Source: Clostridium zeae
GTDB taxonomy: Bacteria > Bacillota > Clostridia > Clostridiales > Clostridiaceae
DNA: 64,000 nt
NCBI RefSeq assembly: GCF_017312485.1
Contig: NZ_BMBA01000001.1
Location: forward strand, 1,564,396 to 1,628,395
Direction: 5' to 3'
Part shown: positions 1-7,046 of the stretch, piece by piece
How the letters are laid out: every line of letters starts with the position of its first letter
Numbering within the stretch: the first letter of the stretch is position 1
The notes under the pieces: model-generated
Told to the model about the DNA's origin: nothing
Databases searched by the model: none
What the model saw: the letters and a program-made list of their open reading frames with translations, nothing else
Program-made: the position numbers and the translations under genes

Positions 1-489
1 AATGAAAAGCTTTAAGTCTTTCTGTCTTGTCTGTTTCAACATGAATTGCCTTAATGGTTTTGAACCAACATCTATAGCTTGCTGCTGAGTTATTTTATTG
101 TCCATATAAGGCTGCAATGCATTGGTGTTAATATCATTATACACTGGTTGCATAATAAATATAGTTAAAAATAATGCCAACCCAATCAAAACTTGGTTAG
201 GTATAGACTGTTGTGCTCCTATTGCATTTTTAAGGAAAGAGAAAACTACTACAATCCTAGTAAAACTGGTCATCATGATTAGAAAGGATGGTAGTACTGA
301 AATTAATGTTAACATTACCAAAAGTTTTATATTTGACACATAATCCTTAGGATTAGTTGTATTTCCCACAGTAATATTAACATTAGGTACAGGGGTATCC
401 TGTGGCGCCGCTTGTGCTTTATATGTAGTAAGTCCTATTAAGACAAAAGCTAGTATTAAAATAAATATGTATTTCTTTTTAAATTTCAT
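1..489 (-). CDS. fliP: Flagellar export gate protein FliP (partial, C-terminus beyond window)
   Basis: Integral membrane component of the flagellar type III export gate, forming the pore with FliQ and FliR. About 163 codons are present, starting at the ATG at 489; the rest lies off the left edge. The N-terminus has a hydrophobic stretch ending in a signal-peptidase-like AQA site. The family core follows, with motifs such as MMTSFTRIVVVFSFLKNA and NQVLIGLALFLTIF that are characteristic of FliP. The start overlaps the end of fliO by 11 nt, which indicates translational coupling in the early flagellar operon. Identification is firm; only the C-terminal membrane segments cannot be checked. Confidence 0.95.
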   Translation of the reverse strand, partial: MKFKKKYIFILILAFVLIGLTTYKAQAAPQDTPVPNVNITVGNTTNPKDYVSNIKLLVMLTLISVLPSFLIMMTSFTRIVVVFSFLKNAIGAQQSIPNQVLIGLALFLTIFIMQPVYNDINTNALQPYMDNKITQQQAIDVGSKPLRQFMLKQTRQKDLKLFI

Positions 490-847
490 CTTGTTTTCCT
501 TTAAATCCTTTTACCTTAATATTTCCGATAATATCCGAGTACTTCTTCATCATATCCTGTTGAAACTGATCCTTGCTTTCCAATATATTTTTCAAAGTCT
601 CTTCATCAATTTCCTCTAGTTTTTCTGTACTGTTTTGAGAGCAACTCATTACAATACCTCTGCTACCAATCTGAAGAAGCACTATGGATATTTCTTTAGA
701 TAACTGAATCTTCTCTATTACCTTTATATATCTACCTTTTTGAAGACTATTATACTTGTTTCCAGTAAGTTTTAGCGAAATTAGTGCCAAACATAATATA
801 AGTAGAAAACTAAACACTAATTTTATAATTAGAAAAAATAAATCCAT
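479..847 (-). CDS. fliO: Flagellar biosynthesis protein FliO
   Basis: Small membrane protein that helps assemble the FliP export ring. The 122-aa product has one N-terminal membrane segment (about residues 4-27). A short cytoplasmic domain of the FliO/FliZ type follows, with the usual pattern of a beta-rich core (RYIKVIEKIQLSKEISIVLL) and a charged tail. Low sequence conservation is normal for FliO, so the call rests on size, topology and its position between fliL and fliP. It starts 14 nt after fliL and overlaps fliP. Confidence 0.85.
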   Translation of the reverse strand: MDLFFLIIKLVFSFLLILCLALISLKLTGNKYNSLQKGRYIKVIEKIQLSKEISIVLLQIGSRGIVMSCSQNSTEKLEEIDEETLKNILESKDQFQQDMMKKYSDIIGNIKVKGFKGKQDEI

Positions 848-861
848 AATTTAATCATCCC

Positions 862-1362
862 TTACTGTACTATAAGTTCTTGAAAGTATGCCTCAGTAAA
901 TTGCCCTTTTGTTACTCTTTTATTTAGATTATCAATAAGTTCTTTCTTTACTTGTTCTAAGTTTGCAGATTTAAAATCCTCAGCCTTTTTTGATTGTAGG
1001 TATTCAAGCGCTGTTGATTGTAGTGCAATTAGATCATCAGTTGCTTCTGTTGTAAGCTTTTTATTAGTTTTATCATAACCAATTGATACCTTTGTTTTAA
1101 GATAATGCTTTTCTTTGTCATCATTTAGATTTACTGTGTATTCTCCAAGTTCCAAATAAGCTTCTGAAACTTTAGCAACTACCTTTGAACTAGAGGTACT
1201 TGAACTGTCTTTTCCCTTTACGTAAAGAACGTAGTATCCTCCAAAAAAGCCCATACCAGCTAGGATTAGGACAAGTAAAACTATTATGATAATATTACTC
1301 TTCCCCCCCCCGGTTTTTTCTGCCTTTTCTTTTTTTTCTTTTTTTTCTTTCTTCTCAGCCAT
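862..1362 (-). CDS. fliL: Flagellar basal body-associated protein FliL, with a G9 tract near its start
   Basis: FliL is a single-pass membrane protein that surrounds the stator and supports torque, especially on surfaces. The 166-aa product has a Lys/Glu-rich cytoplasmic head (residues 2-16), a Gly-Gly-Gly encoded by nine consecutive G, one membrane segment (about 24-47) and a C-terminal extracytoplasmic FliL domain. The start ATG overlaps the motB stop codon by one base. The nine-base G run (plus-strand C run 1303-1311) sits at codons 18-20. Loss or gain of one G brings a stop codon within about ten codons, so the gene is a candidate for slipped-strand on/off switching. Confidence 0.9.
   Translation of the reverse strand: MAEKKEKKEKKEKAEKTGGGKSNIIIIVLLVLILAGMGFFGGYYVLYVKGKDSSSTSSSKVVAKVSEAYLELGEYTVNLNDDKEKHYLKTKVSIGYDKTNKKLTTEATDDLIALQSTALEYLQSKKAEDFKSANLEQVKKELIDNLNKRVTKGQFTEAYFQELIVQ
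1303..1311 (-). repeat. Homopolymeric G9 tract inside fliL
   Basis: Nine C on the plus strand (nine G in the coding strand of fliL) in otherwise very AT-rich DNA. The in-frame reading is GGG GGG GGG followed by AAG AGT. With eight G the frame reaches TAA after six further codons; with ten G it reaches TAA after two. Such tracts are known hotspots for replication slippage. Confidence 0.9.
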
Positions 1363-2069
1363 TACTTCTTCTCCCTTTCTATTGCAACTATCAAGATATT
1401 TATTCTTCTATTTTTAGCTCTATTTTCAGCTGTGGAATTATCAACAATAGGTTTATATTCTCCAAACCCTGCAGCTGTAAATCTAGCAGCATTCACATTT
1501 TCTTGATCAATAAAAAATTTAACAACATTAACTGCTCTCGAAGCAGAAAGATCCCAATTGCTCTGAAATTTATATGTGTTTATAGGCACATTATCAGTAT
1601 GCCCTTCAACAATTATATTATTTGGAACAGTTTTAATTAGATTTCCAAGTTTATCAAGCAAATTTTTACTATCTGGAATCAAATCAGCTTTACCTGATTC
1701 AAATAACATACTATCTTTAAGTTGCAGTATAACCCCTCTATCATCTTGTTTTACTTCAACTGATGCTCCAAGCTTATTATCTTCTATAACTTTTTTAAAC
1801 TTTGTATATATTTCATCGATATTTGCCTTCTTTTCCAAGTCACTTACAGTATTCTCTACAGTAACCGTACTCTGTGCTTTACCCTTTGCACCTTGTCCCG
1901 CTAATAGACCTTGTAGTGAAGCCGGTATTGAAGACAAACTTTTCTCATCCATAGTTGAAAAGGAATATAATAATATAAAAAGTATCAAAAGAACTAATGT
2001 AGTACTTGAAAATGGGATTAGCCATTGGTCATTTTTAACTTGTTCCTTCTGTACTCTTCTCCTAGCCAT
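1362..2069 (-). CDS. motB: Stator protein MotB (OmpA-like), lacking the usual membrane aspartate
   Basis: MotB forms the stator with MotA and anchors it to peptidoglycan. The 235-aa product has a basic N-terminus, one membrane helix (about 19-42) and a C-terminal OmpA-like domain with the hallmarks VEGHTDNVP, NWDLSASRA and ENRAKNRRI. In the family the helix begins with (Y/F)(A/S)D, where the Asp carries the ion and is required for torque. Here the helix reads WLIPFSSTTLVLL, so Ser22 occupies the Asp position and no other acidic residue lies in the helix. It overlaps motA by 8 nt. Either this is a non-standard stator, or another MotAB pair elsewhere powers rotation. Confidence 0.88.
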   Translation of the reverse strand: MARRRVQKEQVKNDQWLIPFSSTTLVLLILFILLYSFSTMDEKSLSSIPASLQGLLAGQGAKGKAQSTVTVENTVSDLEKKANIDEIYTKFKKVIEDNKLGASVEVKQDDRGVILQLKDSMLFESGKADLIPDSKNLLDKLGNLIKTVPNNIIVEGHTDNVPINTYKFQSNWDLSASRAVNVVKFFIDQENVNAARFTAAGFGEYKPIVDNSTAENRAKNRRINILIVAIEREKK

Positions 2070-2871
2070 TAGATACAGCCCCTTTTAGACTGCTTGTATT
2101 TTTTAGATATTCCAATCTTTCCTTAGGTGAAAGATACTTAACAAGCTTTTGTTCCATCATTCTAGGATTTACTCCTGCTTGTATTGAAATAACCCCTTGC
2201 ACTATCATCTCTCTCGTTGCAACTTCTTTTTCGCTTTTAACAACTAAGTTAGCTGAAATAGGATTAAGTATTACATTAGCTAAAATAACTCCATAAAGAG
2301 TTGGTACAAGAGCCATAGCCATACCTGAAGCTAAAGAACCTGAATCATTCAAGTTATTAAGCATTTGTATAAGTCCAATTAAAGTACCTATCATCCCAAA
2401 GGCTGGTGCATAGTTGCCCCAAGACTTAAAGATGTTTGCTCCTTTAGTATGTCTATTTATCATCTCATCAATTTCTAGTTCCATTATTTCCTTAATCATT
2501 TCTGGCTCTGTTCCATCAATAACCATTCTTAAACCATTTTTGAGAAATTCATCTTCCAGGGTATTTATATAATCATCTAAAGACAGTAGTCCATCTCTTC
2601 TTGCTTTTTTTGATATATCGGTAAACTTAGTTACAATTTCACTTCCTGAAATCTCAGTATCCTTTGTTGCTGAAATGAATATTTTAATAATATTCTTAAT
2701 TTCATCTAAAGAATAATTTACTATTAGTGCACAAAATGATCCCCCTACTGCTATTAACACAGACGGAAAATCAAAAAATATTTTGAACCCCGCACTATTG
2801 TGCATTCCAAAAATCAACATAATTACTCCAGCTACTAGCCCTATTACAGTAAGCGAATCAAACTTCTTCAT
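2062..2871 (-). CDS. motA: Stator protein MotA
   Basis: Membrane ion-channel subunit that couples ion flow to FliG. The 269-aa product has four membrane segments (two N-terminal, two around residues 150-210) and a cytoplasmic loop with the conserved ARRDGLLSLDDY region. The paired channel helices carry the family motifs APAFGMIGTLIGLIQML and MALVPTLYGVILAN, including the conserved prolines. It lies 13 nt downstream of flbD and overlaps motB. MotA itself looks orthodox, in contrast to its partner MotB. Confidence 0.95.
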   Translation of the reverse strand: MKKFDSLTVIGLVAGVIMLIFGMHNSAGFKIFFDFPSVLIAVGGSFCALIVNYSLDEIKNIIKIFISATKDTEISGSEIVTKFTDISKKARRDGLLSLDDYINTLEDEFLKNGLRMVIDGTEPEMIKEIMELEIDEMINRHTKGANIFKSWGNYAPAFGMIGTLIGLIQMLNNLNDSGSLASGMAMALVPTLYGVILANVILNPISANLVVKSEKEVATREMIVQGVISIQAGVNPRMMEQKLVKYLSPKERLEYLKNTSSLKGAVSNG

Positions 2872-2884
2872 AGCTTACCTCCCA

Positions 2885-3073
2885 TTACTTTAGAGTAAAT
2901 ATTTTATTCTTGTACCTTACAACTTTATCTACTACTTCTTCTACAGTTTCAAGTACAATATATTTCTTTCCATTAGTAAGAGTAATTATAGTTTCTGGAA
3001 CTTCTTCAATTTTCTCTATATGTTCAGCATTTAAAACAAATTCCTGATTATTCATACCAGTAACATTAATCAT
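2885..3073 (-). CDS. flbD: Flagellar protein FlbD
   Basis: A 62-aa member of the FlbD family found next to flgE and motA in Gram-positive and spirochaete flagellar operons; its biochemical role is not established. The sequence is typical: MINVTGMNNQEFVLNAEHIE, then a Glu/Thr-rich beta region (VPETIITLTNGKKYIV) and a C-terminal helix. It has a good AGGAGG site and is preceded by the stem-loop that separates it from flgE. Confidence 0.9.
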   Translation of the reverse strand: MINVTGMNNQEFVLNAEHIEKIEEVPETIITLTNGKKYIVLETVEEVVDKVVRYKNKIFTLK

Positions 3074-3092
3074 AAAAGCCTCCTATTAGTTG

Positions 3093-3119
3093 TATGGGAC
3101 ATCATTTAGATGTCCCATA
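3093..3119 (-). other. Intercistronic stem-loop between flgE and flbD
   Basis: Perfect 11-bp inverted repeat (arms 3093-3103 and 3109-3119, loop of 5). In the direction of transcription it follows the flgE stop codon but has no U-tract, so it is unlikely to terminate the operon. On the plus strand it is followed by T-rich sequence, but no plus-strand gene is nearby. The best guess is a 3-prime stabiliser or processing element for the abundant flgE message. Confidence 0.6.
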
Positions 3120-3128
3120 TATTTTTTA

Positions 3129-5861
3129 TTATCTCTTTAAGTTGATTATATCTTGAAGTATTTCATCACCAGTATTGATCATCTTACTACTTGCTTGGAA
3201 AGCTCTTGTAGCAGTTATCATATCAGTAAATTGTTCTGCAAGGTCAACGTTTGACATTTCAAGCATACCTTGAAGTGCATCTCCAAATCCCTTACTGTTA
3301 TCATCATCTCTAGTGTTTGATCCACTCTTTATAGTAGCTTCTCCAGAGTTTACTGATTGAGCATAAAGGTTACCACCAAGTTTAGTAAGTCCTGATGAAT
3401 TCTTAAATCCAGCCATTGCTACCTGTCCTAATGCTGCAACCTTTCCATCTTCAAGAACTCCGTTTATTATACCATTTTTATCTATTGTGTAGCTTTTTAT
3501 TCTAAGTTCTGTATCTGTTCCAGGTATTTTAACCTTTTCTGGGATTCTTAAAGTTTTTAATGCTCCATCGTATGCTTTTACAGCCTTAGTTCCATCAACA
3601 AAAGTAACGTCTCCATTGCTATCTAAACTTTCAACTGGAGTACCTCCATCTGAAATATCAGAAAAGGCTTGTGAATCACTTAATTTCCTTACACTTGAAG
3701 TAGTTGGTACTGAAAGAGTCTGATTTATTTGAGCACTACTTAAAGCATCATTTATCTTTCTATTTAATCTGTCTATAGCAATACCTGGAGTTACAAAATC
3801 ACCATTTATTATTATCTTTTTATTAACAGTGTCAACATCTACTGAAGTATCAGTTCCTTGTGTAACCTTACCAATTTGTACTGTATATCCATTTAAAGCT
3901 GCTCCTGGACCTGCAGCAAAAGTTAACCCTAAAACTTCACCCTTTATTTGAGGAGCTTGCTTATCTGAACCTCCAGAAATATTATCTGATACAAGGCTTG
4001 TGTATGTCTTTCCAGTACCGCTTCCTACTGTAATAGCATAATTAGTATCATAGTTTGCAGCATTAACCACTGGATCAGCTGCAACATTTGTTTGTACTGC
4101 TGGAGAAGCACTTAATATTGCAGATTTTATTGCATTCTGTAATTGTGTTGAACTCACTCCATTTGGATTCAAGAAATCTCCTGAAATTGTTATAACCTTA
4201 TTTGTAGCATCACATTGTGCAGTTACTCCTGGAGTAGCTGGTGCTACGTCAGCTATTTGGAATCTATATCCGTTGTAAGTTGATCCAACAGGGAAAGATA
4301 ACTTTAAGTTTGCAACTGTAATATCTGATGGCTTGCTGTCATCACTACCATTATCTATCTTTCCTAAGTCTGTAACTGGAGAAGTTGTTACACTTCCTGT
4401 TACATTGTTTAATTGTGGAGCACTTATGCCATTCTTACTTAATTCATTATTAAATGAAGTTTTTAAAGCAGTAAGATTTGCACCTAAAGTTCCTGCTGTA
4501 GTATAATCTCCTGTGATTGTTATAACCATGTTTGATTTATCTACAGTTACACCAACAGCTGACGTAGGAGTAGTATCACCATACTTTATTGTATAACCAT
4601 TTAATTTTCCACCGTTAGTGAAATCAAATGCCAATCCGCCGATATTAGCTTTTGCAGCTCCAGTTGTTGTATCTACAGTTCCTGGTTGCGCCTTATAAGA
4701 ACCAAGTTTATCAGTAGCTACATTTGATTGTGATAAGCTTGCAAGTGATCCTGTTACCTTGTCCACAGTTTGAGTAATCTTTTGCTCGCCTAATCTTTGA
4801 TTTATAATATTCTTTATATCATCATTACTTACATTTCCATTTACCATATCTACATCTACTATAATTTTCTTTGGAGCTGTAGTTTGAACGTGGGCATCAG
4901 TTGTTGTATTAGCTCCTATTTTACCAAGCTCTATGGTATATCCTTCCAATTGGCTTCCATTACCAAATTGGAAAGTTAAGCCTCCAGCAGTTACATTACC
5001 TGGTGCTGCATCGTCTAAACCTCCTAAAGTTTTATCAGATGCTAACTTAGCTATTGGATCTGGTTTACCTGCAACTGTTACGCTCTGAGCTATTCCAGCT
5101 GAGTCAAGAGCCTTGTTAACAGCTGATTCTACCTGTGCTGCTGTTAGAGCTCCAGTAGTTGCAAAATCTCCATTAACTACAATTTGCTTATTTGCTTTAT
5201 CTACTACCGCAGAAGTAACTGTCTGTGGTCCTATTTGACCAGCAACAACCTTATAGCCATTTAAAGCAGCTCCAGGACCAAACTTAATATCTAAACCATC
5301 TAAATTAACTTTGTTTGGTGTTTGACCACTTGGAGCAACTGATGTATCATCATTGCTTAATGCATATCCCATAACTCTGTATCCATCTGCAGTTATTAAG
5401 TTTCCTTGTTCATCCAAGCTAAAAGCTCCATCTCTAGTGTACATAAGCTGAGCACCTGAATTTGTCATTGATTGAGCAGTTATATTATGTGCTCCAGATC
5501 TCTGGTTTACTTCTAACTGATTGTCCCCAAATACTGCTGAACCTTTACTAACCATGAAGAATCCATCTCCATCGATAGCCATATCTAAAGCTCTTCCTGT
5601 AGGTTGTAAGTTACCTTGCTTCATTACTGAATCTATACTCGCAAGTTTAACTCCAAGACCAACTTGCGCTGAGTTTACACCACCTTGGTTTGCATTTGGC
5701 GCCATAGAATCCTTAACACTTTGGCTAAGCATATCTTGAAATCTTGCAGTTGAAGATTTAAATCCTGTAGTTCCAACGTTGGCTATATTATTACCTATAA
5801 CATCTAGCTTAGTTTGGTTTGCTTTCATTCCACTAATTCCTGAATACATTGATCTTAACAT
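3129..5861 (-). CDS. flgE: Flagellar hook protein FlgE, 910 aa with five internal repeats
   Basis: Subunit of the hook, the flexible joint between rod and filament. The N-terminus (MLRSMYSGISGMKANQTKLD, IGNNIANVGTTGFK) and C-terminus (QGMLEMSNVDLAEQFTDMIT, TRAFQASSKMI) are the conserved axial-protein rod domains. FlgE is usually 400-550 aa; here residues about 188-720 carry five divergent copies of an 80-90-residue module starting near 188, 292, 407, 516 and 642. Each module has a (G/N)L-x-F start, an NGY(T/K) turn and an ITI-x-GDF strand-turn before a helix. The repeats would project from the hook surface. Residue 550 is the only cysteine. The start has a strong GGGAGG site. Confidence 0.95.
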   Translation of the reverse strand: MLRSMYSGISGMKANQTKLDVIGNNIANVGTTGFKSSTARFQDMLSQSVKDSMAPNANQGGVNSAQVGLGVKLASIDSVMKQGNLQPTGRALDMAIDGDGFFMVSKGSAVFGDNQLEVNQRSGAHNITAQSMTNSGAQLMYTRDGAFSLDEQGNLITADGYRVMGYALSNDDTSVAPSGQTPNKVNLDGLDIKFGPGAALNGYKVVAGQIGPQTVTSAVVDKANKQIVVNGDFATTGALTAAQVESAVNKALDSAGIAQSVTVAGKPDPIAKLASDKTLGGLDDAAPGNVTAGGLTFQFGNGSQLEGYTIELGKIGANTTTDAHVQTTAPKKIIVDVDMVNGNVSNDDIKNIINQRLGEQKITQTVDKVTGSLASLSQSNVATDKLGSYKAQPGTVDTTTGAAKANIGGLAFDFTNGGKLNGYTIKYGDTTPTSAVGVTVDKSNMVITITGDYTTAGTLGANLTALKTSFNNELSKNGISAPQLNNVTGSVTTSPVTDLGKIDNGSDDSKPSDITVANLKLSFPVGSTYNGYRFQIADVAPATPGVTAQCDATNKVITISGDFLNPNGVSSTQLQNAIKSAILSASPAVQTNVAADPVVNAANYDTNYAITVGSGTGKTYTSLVSDNISGGSDKQAPQIKGEVLGLTFAAGPGAALNGYTVQIGKVTQGTDTSVDVDTVNKKIIINGDFVTPGIAIDRLNRKINDALSSAQINQTLSVPTTSSVRKLSDSQAFSDISDGGTPVESLDSNGDVTFVDGTKAVKAYDGALKTLRIPEKVKIPGTDTELRIKSYTIDKNGIINGVLEDGKVAALGQVAMAGFKNSSGLTKLGGNLYAQSVNSGEATIKSGSNTRDDDNSKGFGDALQGMLEMSNVDLAEQFTDMITATRAFQASSKMINTGDEILQDIINLKR
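3689..5300 (-). repeat. Five tandem protein repeats within flgE
   Basis: Coding region for the five divergent modules of the hook protein. Shared positions include the NGY/EGY turn (residues 201, 306, 421, 530, 656), a charged beta-hairpin ending in GDF/VDM/GDY, and a helix with N-A-L-type spacing. Spacing between copies is 104, 115, 109 and 126 residues. Divergence at DNA level is high, so the expansion is old. Confidence 0.75.
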
Positions 5862-5894
5862 ATATATTGACCTCCCAAAATTTTAATTTAAAAT

Positions 5895-5947
5895 ACCTTG
5901 CTTCTATCCTTCCACAAGGTGAGGCCCCCTATCTTAGGTCCAGCCTC
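5895..5947 (-). promoter_or_regulatory. Twin hairpins in the flgE leader, one with GGA motifs in the loop
   Basis: Between the upstream gene and flgE are two consecutive inverted repeats: GAGGC/GCCTC (5921-5925 with 5943-5947) and ACCTTG/CAAGGT (5895-5900 with 5915-5920). In the minus-strand RNA the second loop contains two GGA motifs, and the flgE Shine-Dalgarno GGGAGG follows about 25 nt later. This resembles the layout of CsrA-controlled leaders, but binding is only inferred. Confidence 0.4.
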
Positions 5948-5951
5948 TTGT

Positions 5952-6347
5952 TTATAAAATTACTACGCTATCTACATTAGTGAATACATTTTCTTGAGCT
6001 CTGTTCTTCTCTACCGCAGTTATTATTGTATTATTCTCTACACTGGCAATCAAAGCCACATCCTTGTATACCATGACCGTATTCTTTGCACCCTTCTCCT
6101 TGGCTAAATCAAATCCTCTTTGAATTTCCATGTAATCTGCATTTGAGAAATTTATATCTTTCAGTCTTTCTGATGCATGGTTAGATATCTTATACCCATA
6201 ATTTTTTGAATTTACTTTTTCATTAAGTATGTCTTTAAAACTCTTTTTACTTACATCAGTTGTACTTTTTGATGTTTGTGAAGGTGCAGCAAGGTTACCA
6301 ACTAAATACGGCTTACCATTTACTATTCTATAACTCACACCTATCAC
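5952..6347 (-). CDS. Conserved flagellar operon protein (TIGR02530-like)
   Basis: 131-aa soluble protein of the small family that sits between flgD and flgE in Firmicute flagellar operons; its role is unknown. Typical features are the motifs YKISNHASERLKDINFS and an alpha/beta C-terminal region (KNTVMVYKDVALIASVENNTIITAV). It starts 1 nt from the flgD stop. No signal or membrane segment is visible. Assignment is by position plus these motifs. Confidence 0.75.
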   Translation of the reverse strand: MIGVSYRIVNGKPYLVGNLAAPSQTSKSTTDVSKKSFKDILNEKVNSKNYGYKISNHASERLKDINFSNADYMEIQRGFDLAKEKGAKNTVMVYKDVALIASVENNTIITAVEKNRAQENVFTNVDSVVIL

Positions 6348-6348
6348 C

Positions 6349-7035
6349 CTATTCTACAGAATTTACTTTTGTTAACTTATCATAAGTGAAGGTCTTAAGC
6401 GTATCTGATCCATCAACCTTAACTGATAAGTTTATAACTCCATTTTCCTTTGATACTCCTTTTACTATTCCTTTATAAGCATTACCTGCACTATCTTTAT
6501 CTGAGAACTCTGCTTGCTTACCAATTAGTGATGCTGCTGATAAGAAAGACATATTTCCATTGATATTTGATATAGGTCCAATTGTGCTATCTGGTACATC
6601 TAAGACAGTATCAATATTGCTCATTGAAAAATCTTTATACTGATTTTGTCCATTGACACTTACAGCAACGCTGATTGTAGTTTCACCATTTTTAGTAGAT
6701 ACAGCCTTAACTACTCCTGTATACGGAGTTCCTGTTTCGTCAAGGTCTTTCATAGTAACACCTTTGCCTACAAGTGAGTTAGATGCGAATGAACTCATTG
6801 TAGTATTTAAGTTTGCCATTTGTTCCATTGAAGTGAACTGTGCCATCTGTGATATGTACTGTGTACTATCCTTTGCGTTATCTGGATCTTGGTTTGATAA
6901 CTCTGCAGATAAAATTTTCAAAAATGAATTCTTGTCCATATCCTTACCAGGTTGTATTATTGTTGTACCTCTTGAAGTAGCTCTTGACCCATCATAATTT
7001 TGTACATAGCTAGTTGAATTTATATCTGTAGCCAT
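6349..7035 (-). CDS. flgD: Hook-capping protein FlgD
   Basis: Scaffold that caps the growing hook and guides FlgE assembly. The 228-aa product has the family N-terminal motif SFLKILSAELSNQDP followed by QMAQFTSMEQMANLN (about residues 37-78). Two beta-rich Tudor-like segments then start near SLVGKGVTM and SLIGKQAEF. Length is normal. It lies 11 nt downstream of fliK and next to the hook genes. Confidence 0.93.
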   Translation of the reverse strand: MATDINSTSYVQNYDGSRATSRGTTIIQPGKDMDKNSFLKILSAELSNQDPDNAKDSTQYISQMAQFTSMEQMANLNTTMSSFASNSLVGKGVTMKDLDETGTPYTGVVKAVSTKNGETTISVAVSVNGQNQYKDFSMSNIDTVLDVPDSTIGPISNINGNMSFLSAASLIGKQAEFSDKDSAGNAYKGIVKGVSKENGVINLSVKVDGSDTLKTFTYDKLTKVNSVE

Positions 7036-7046
7036 TATAACACCTC

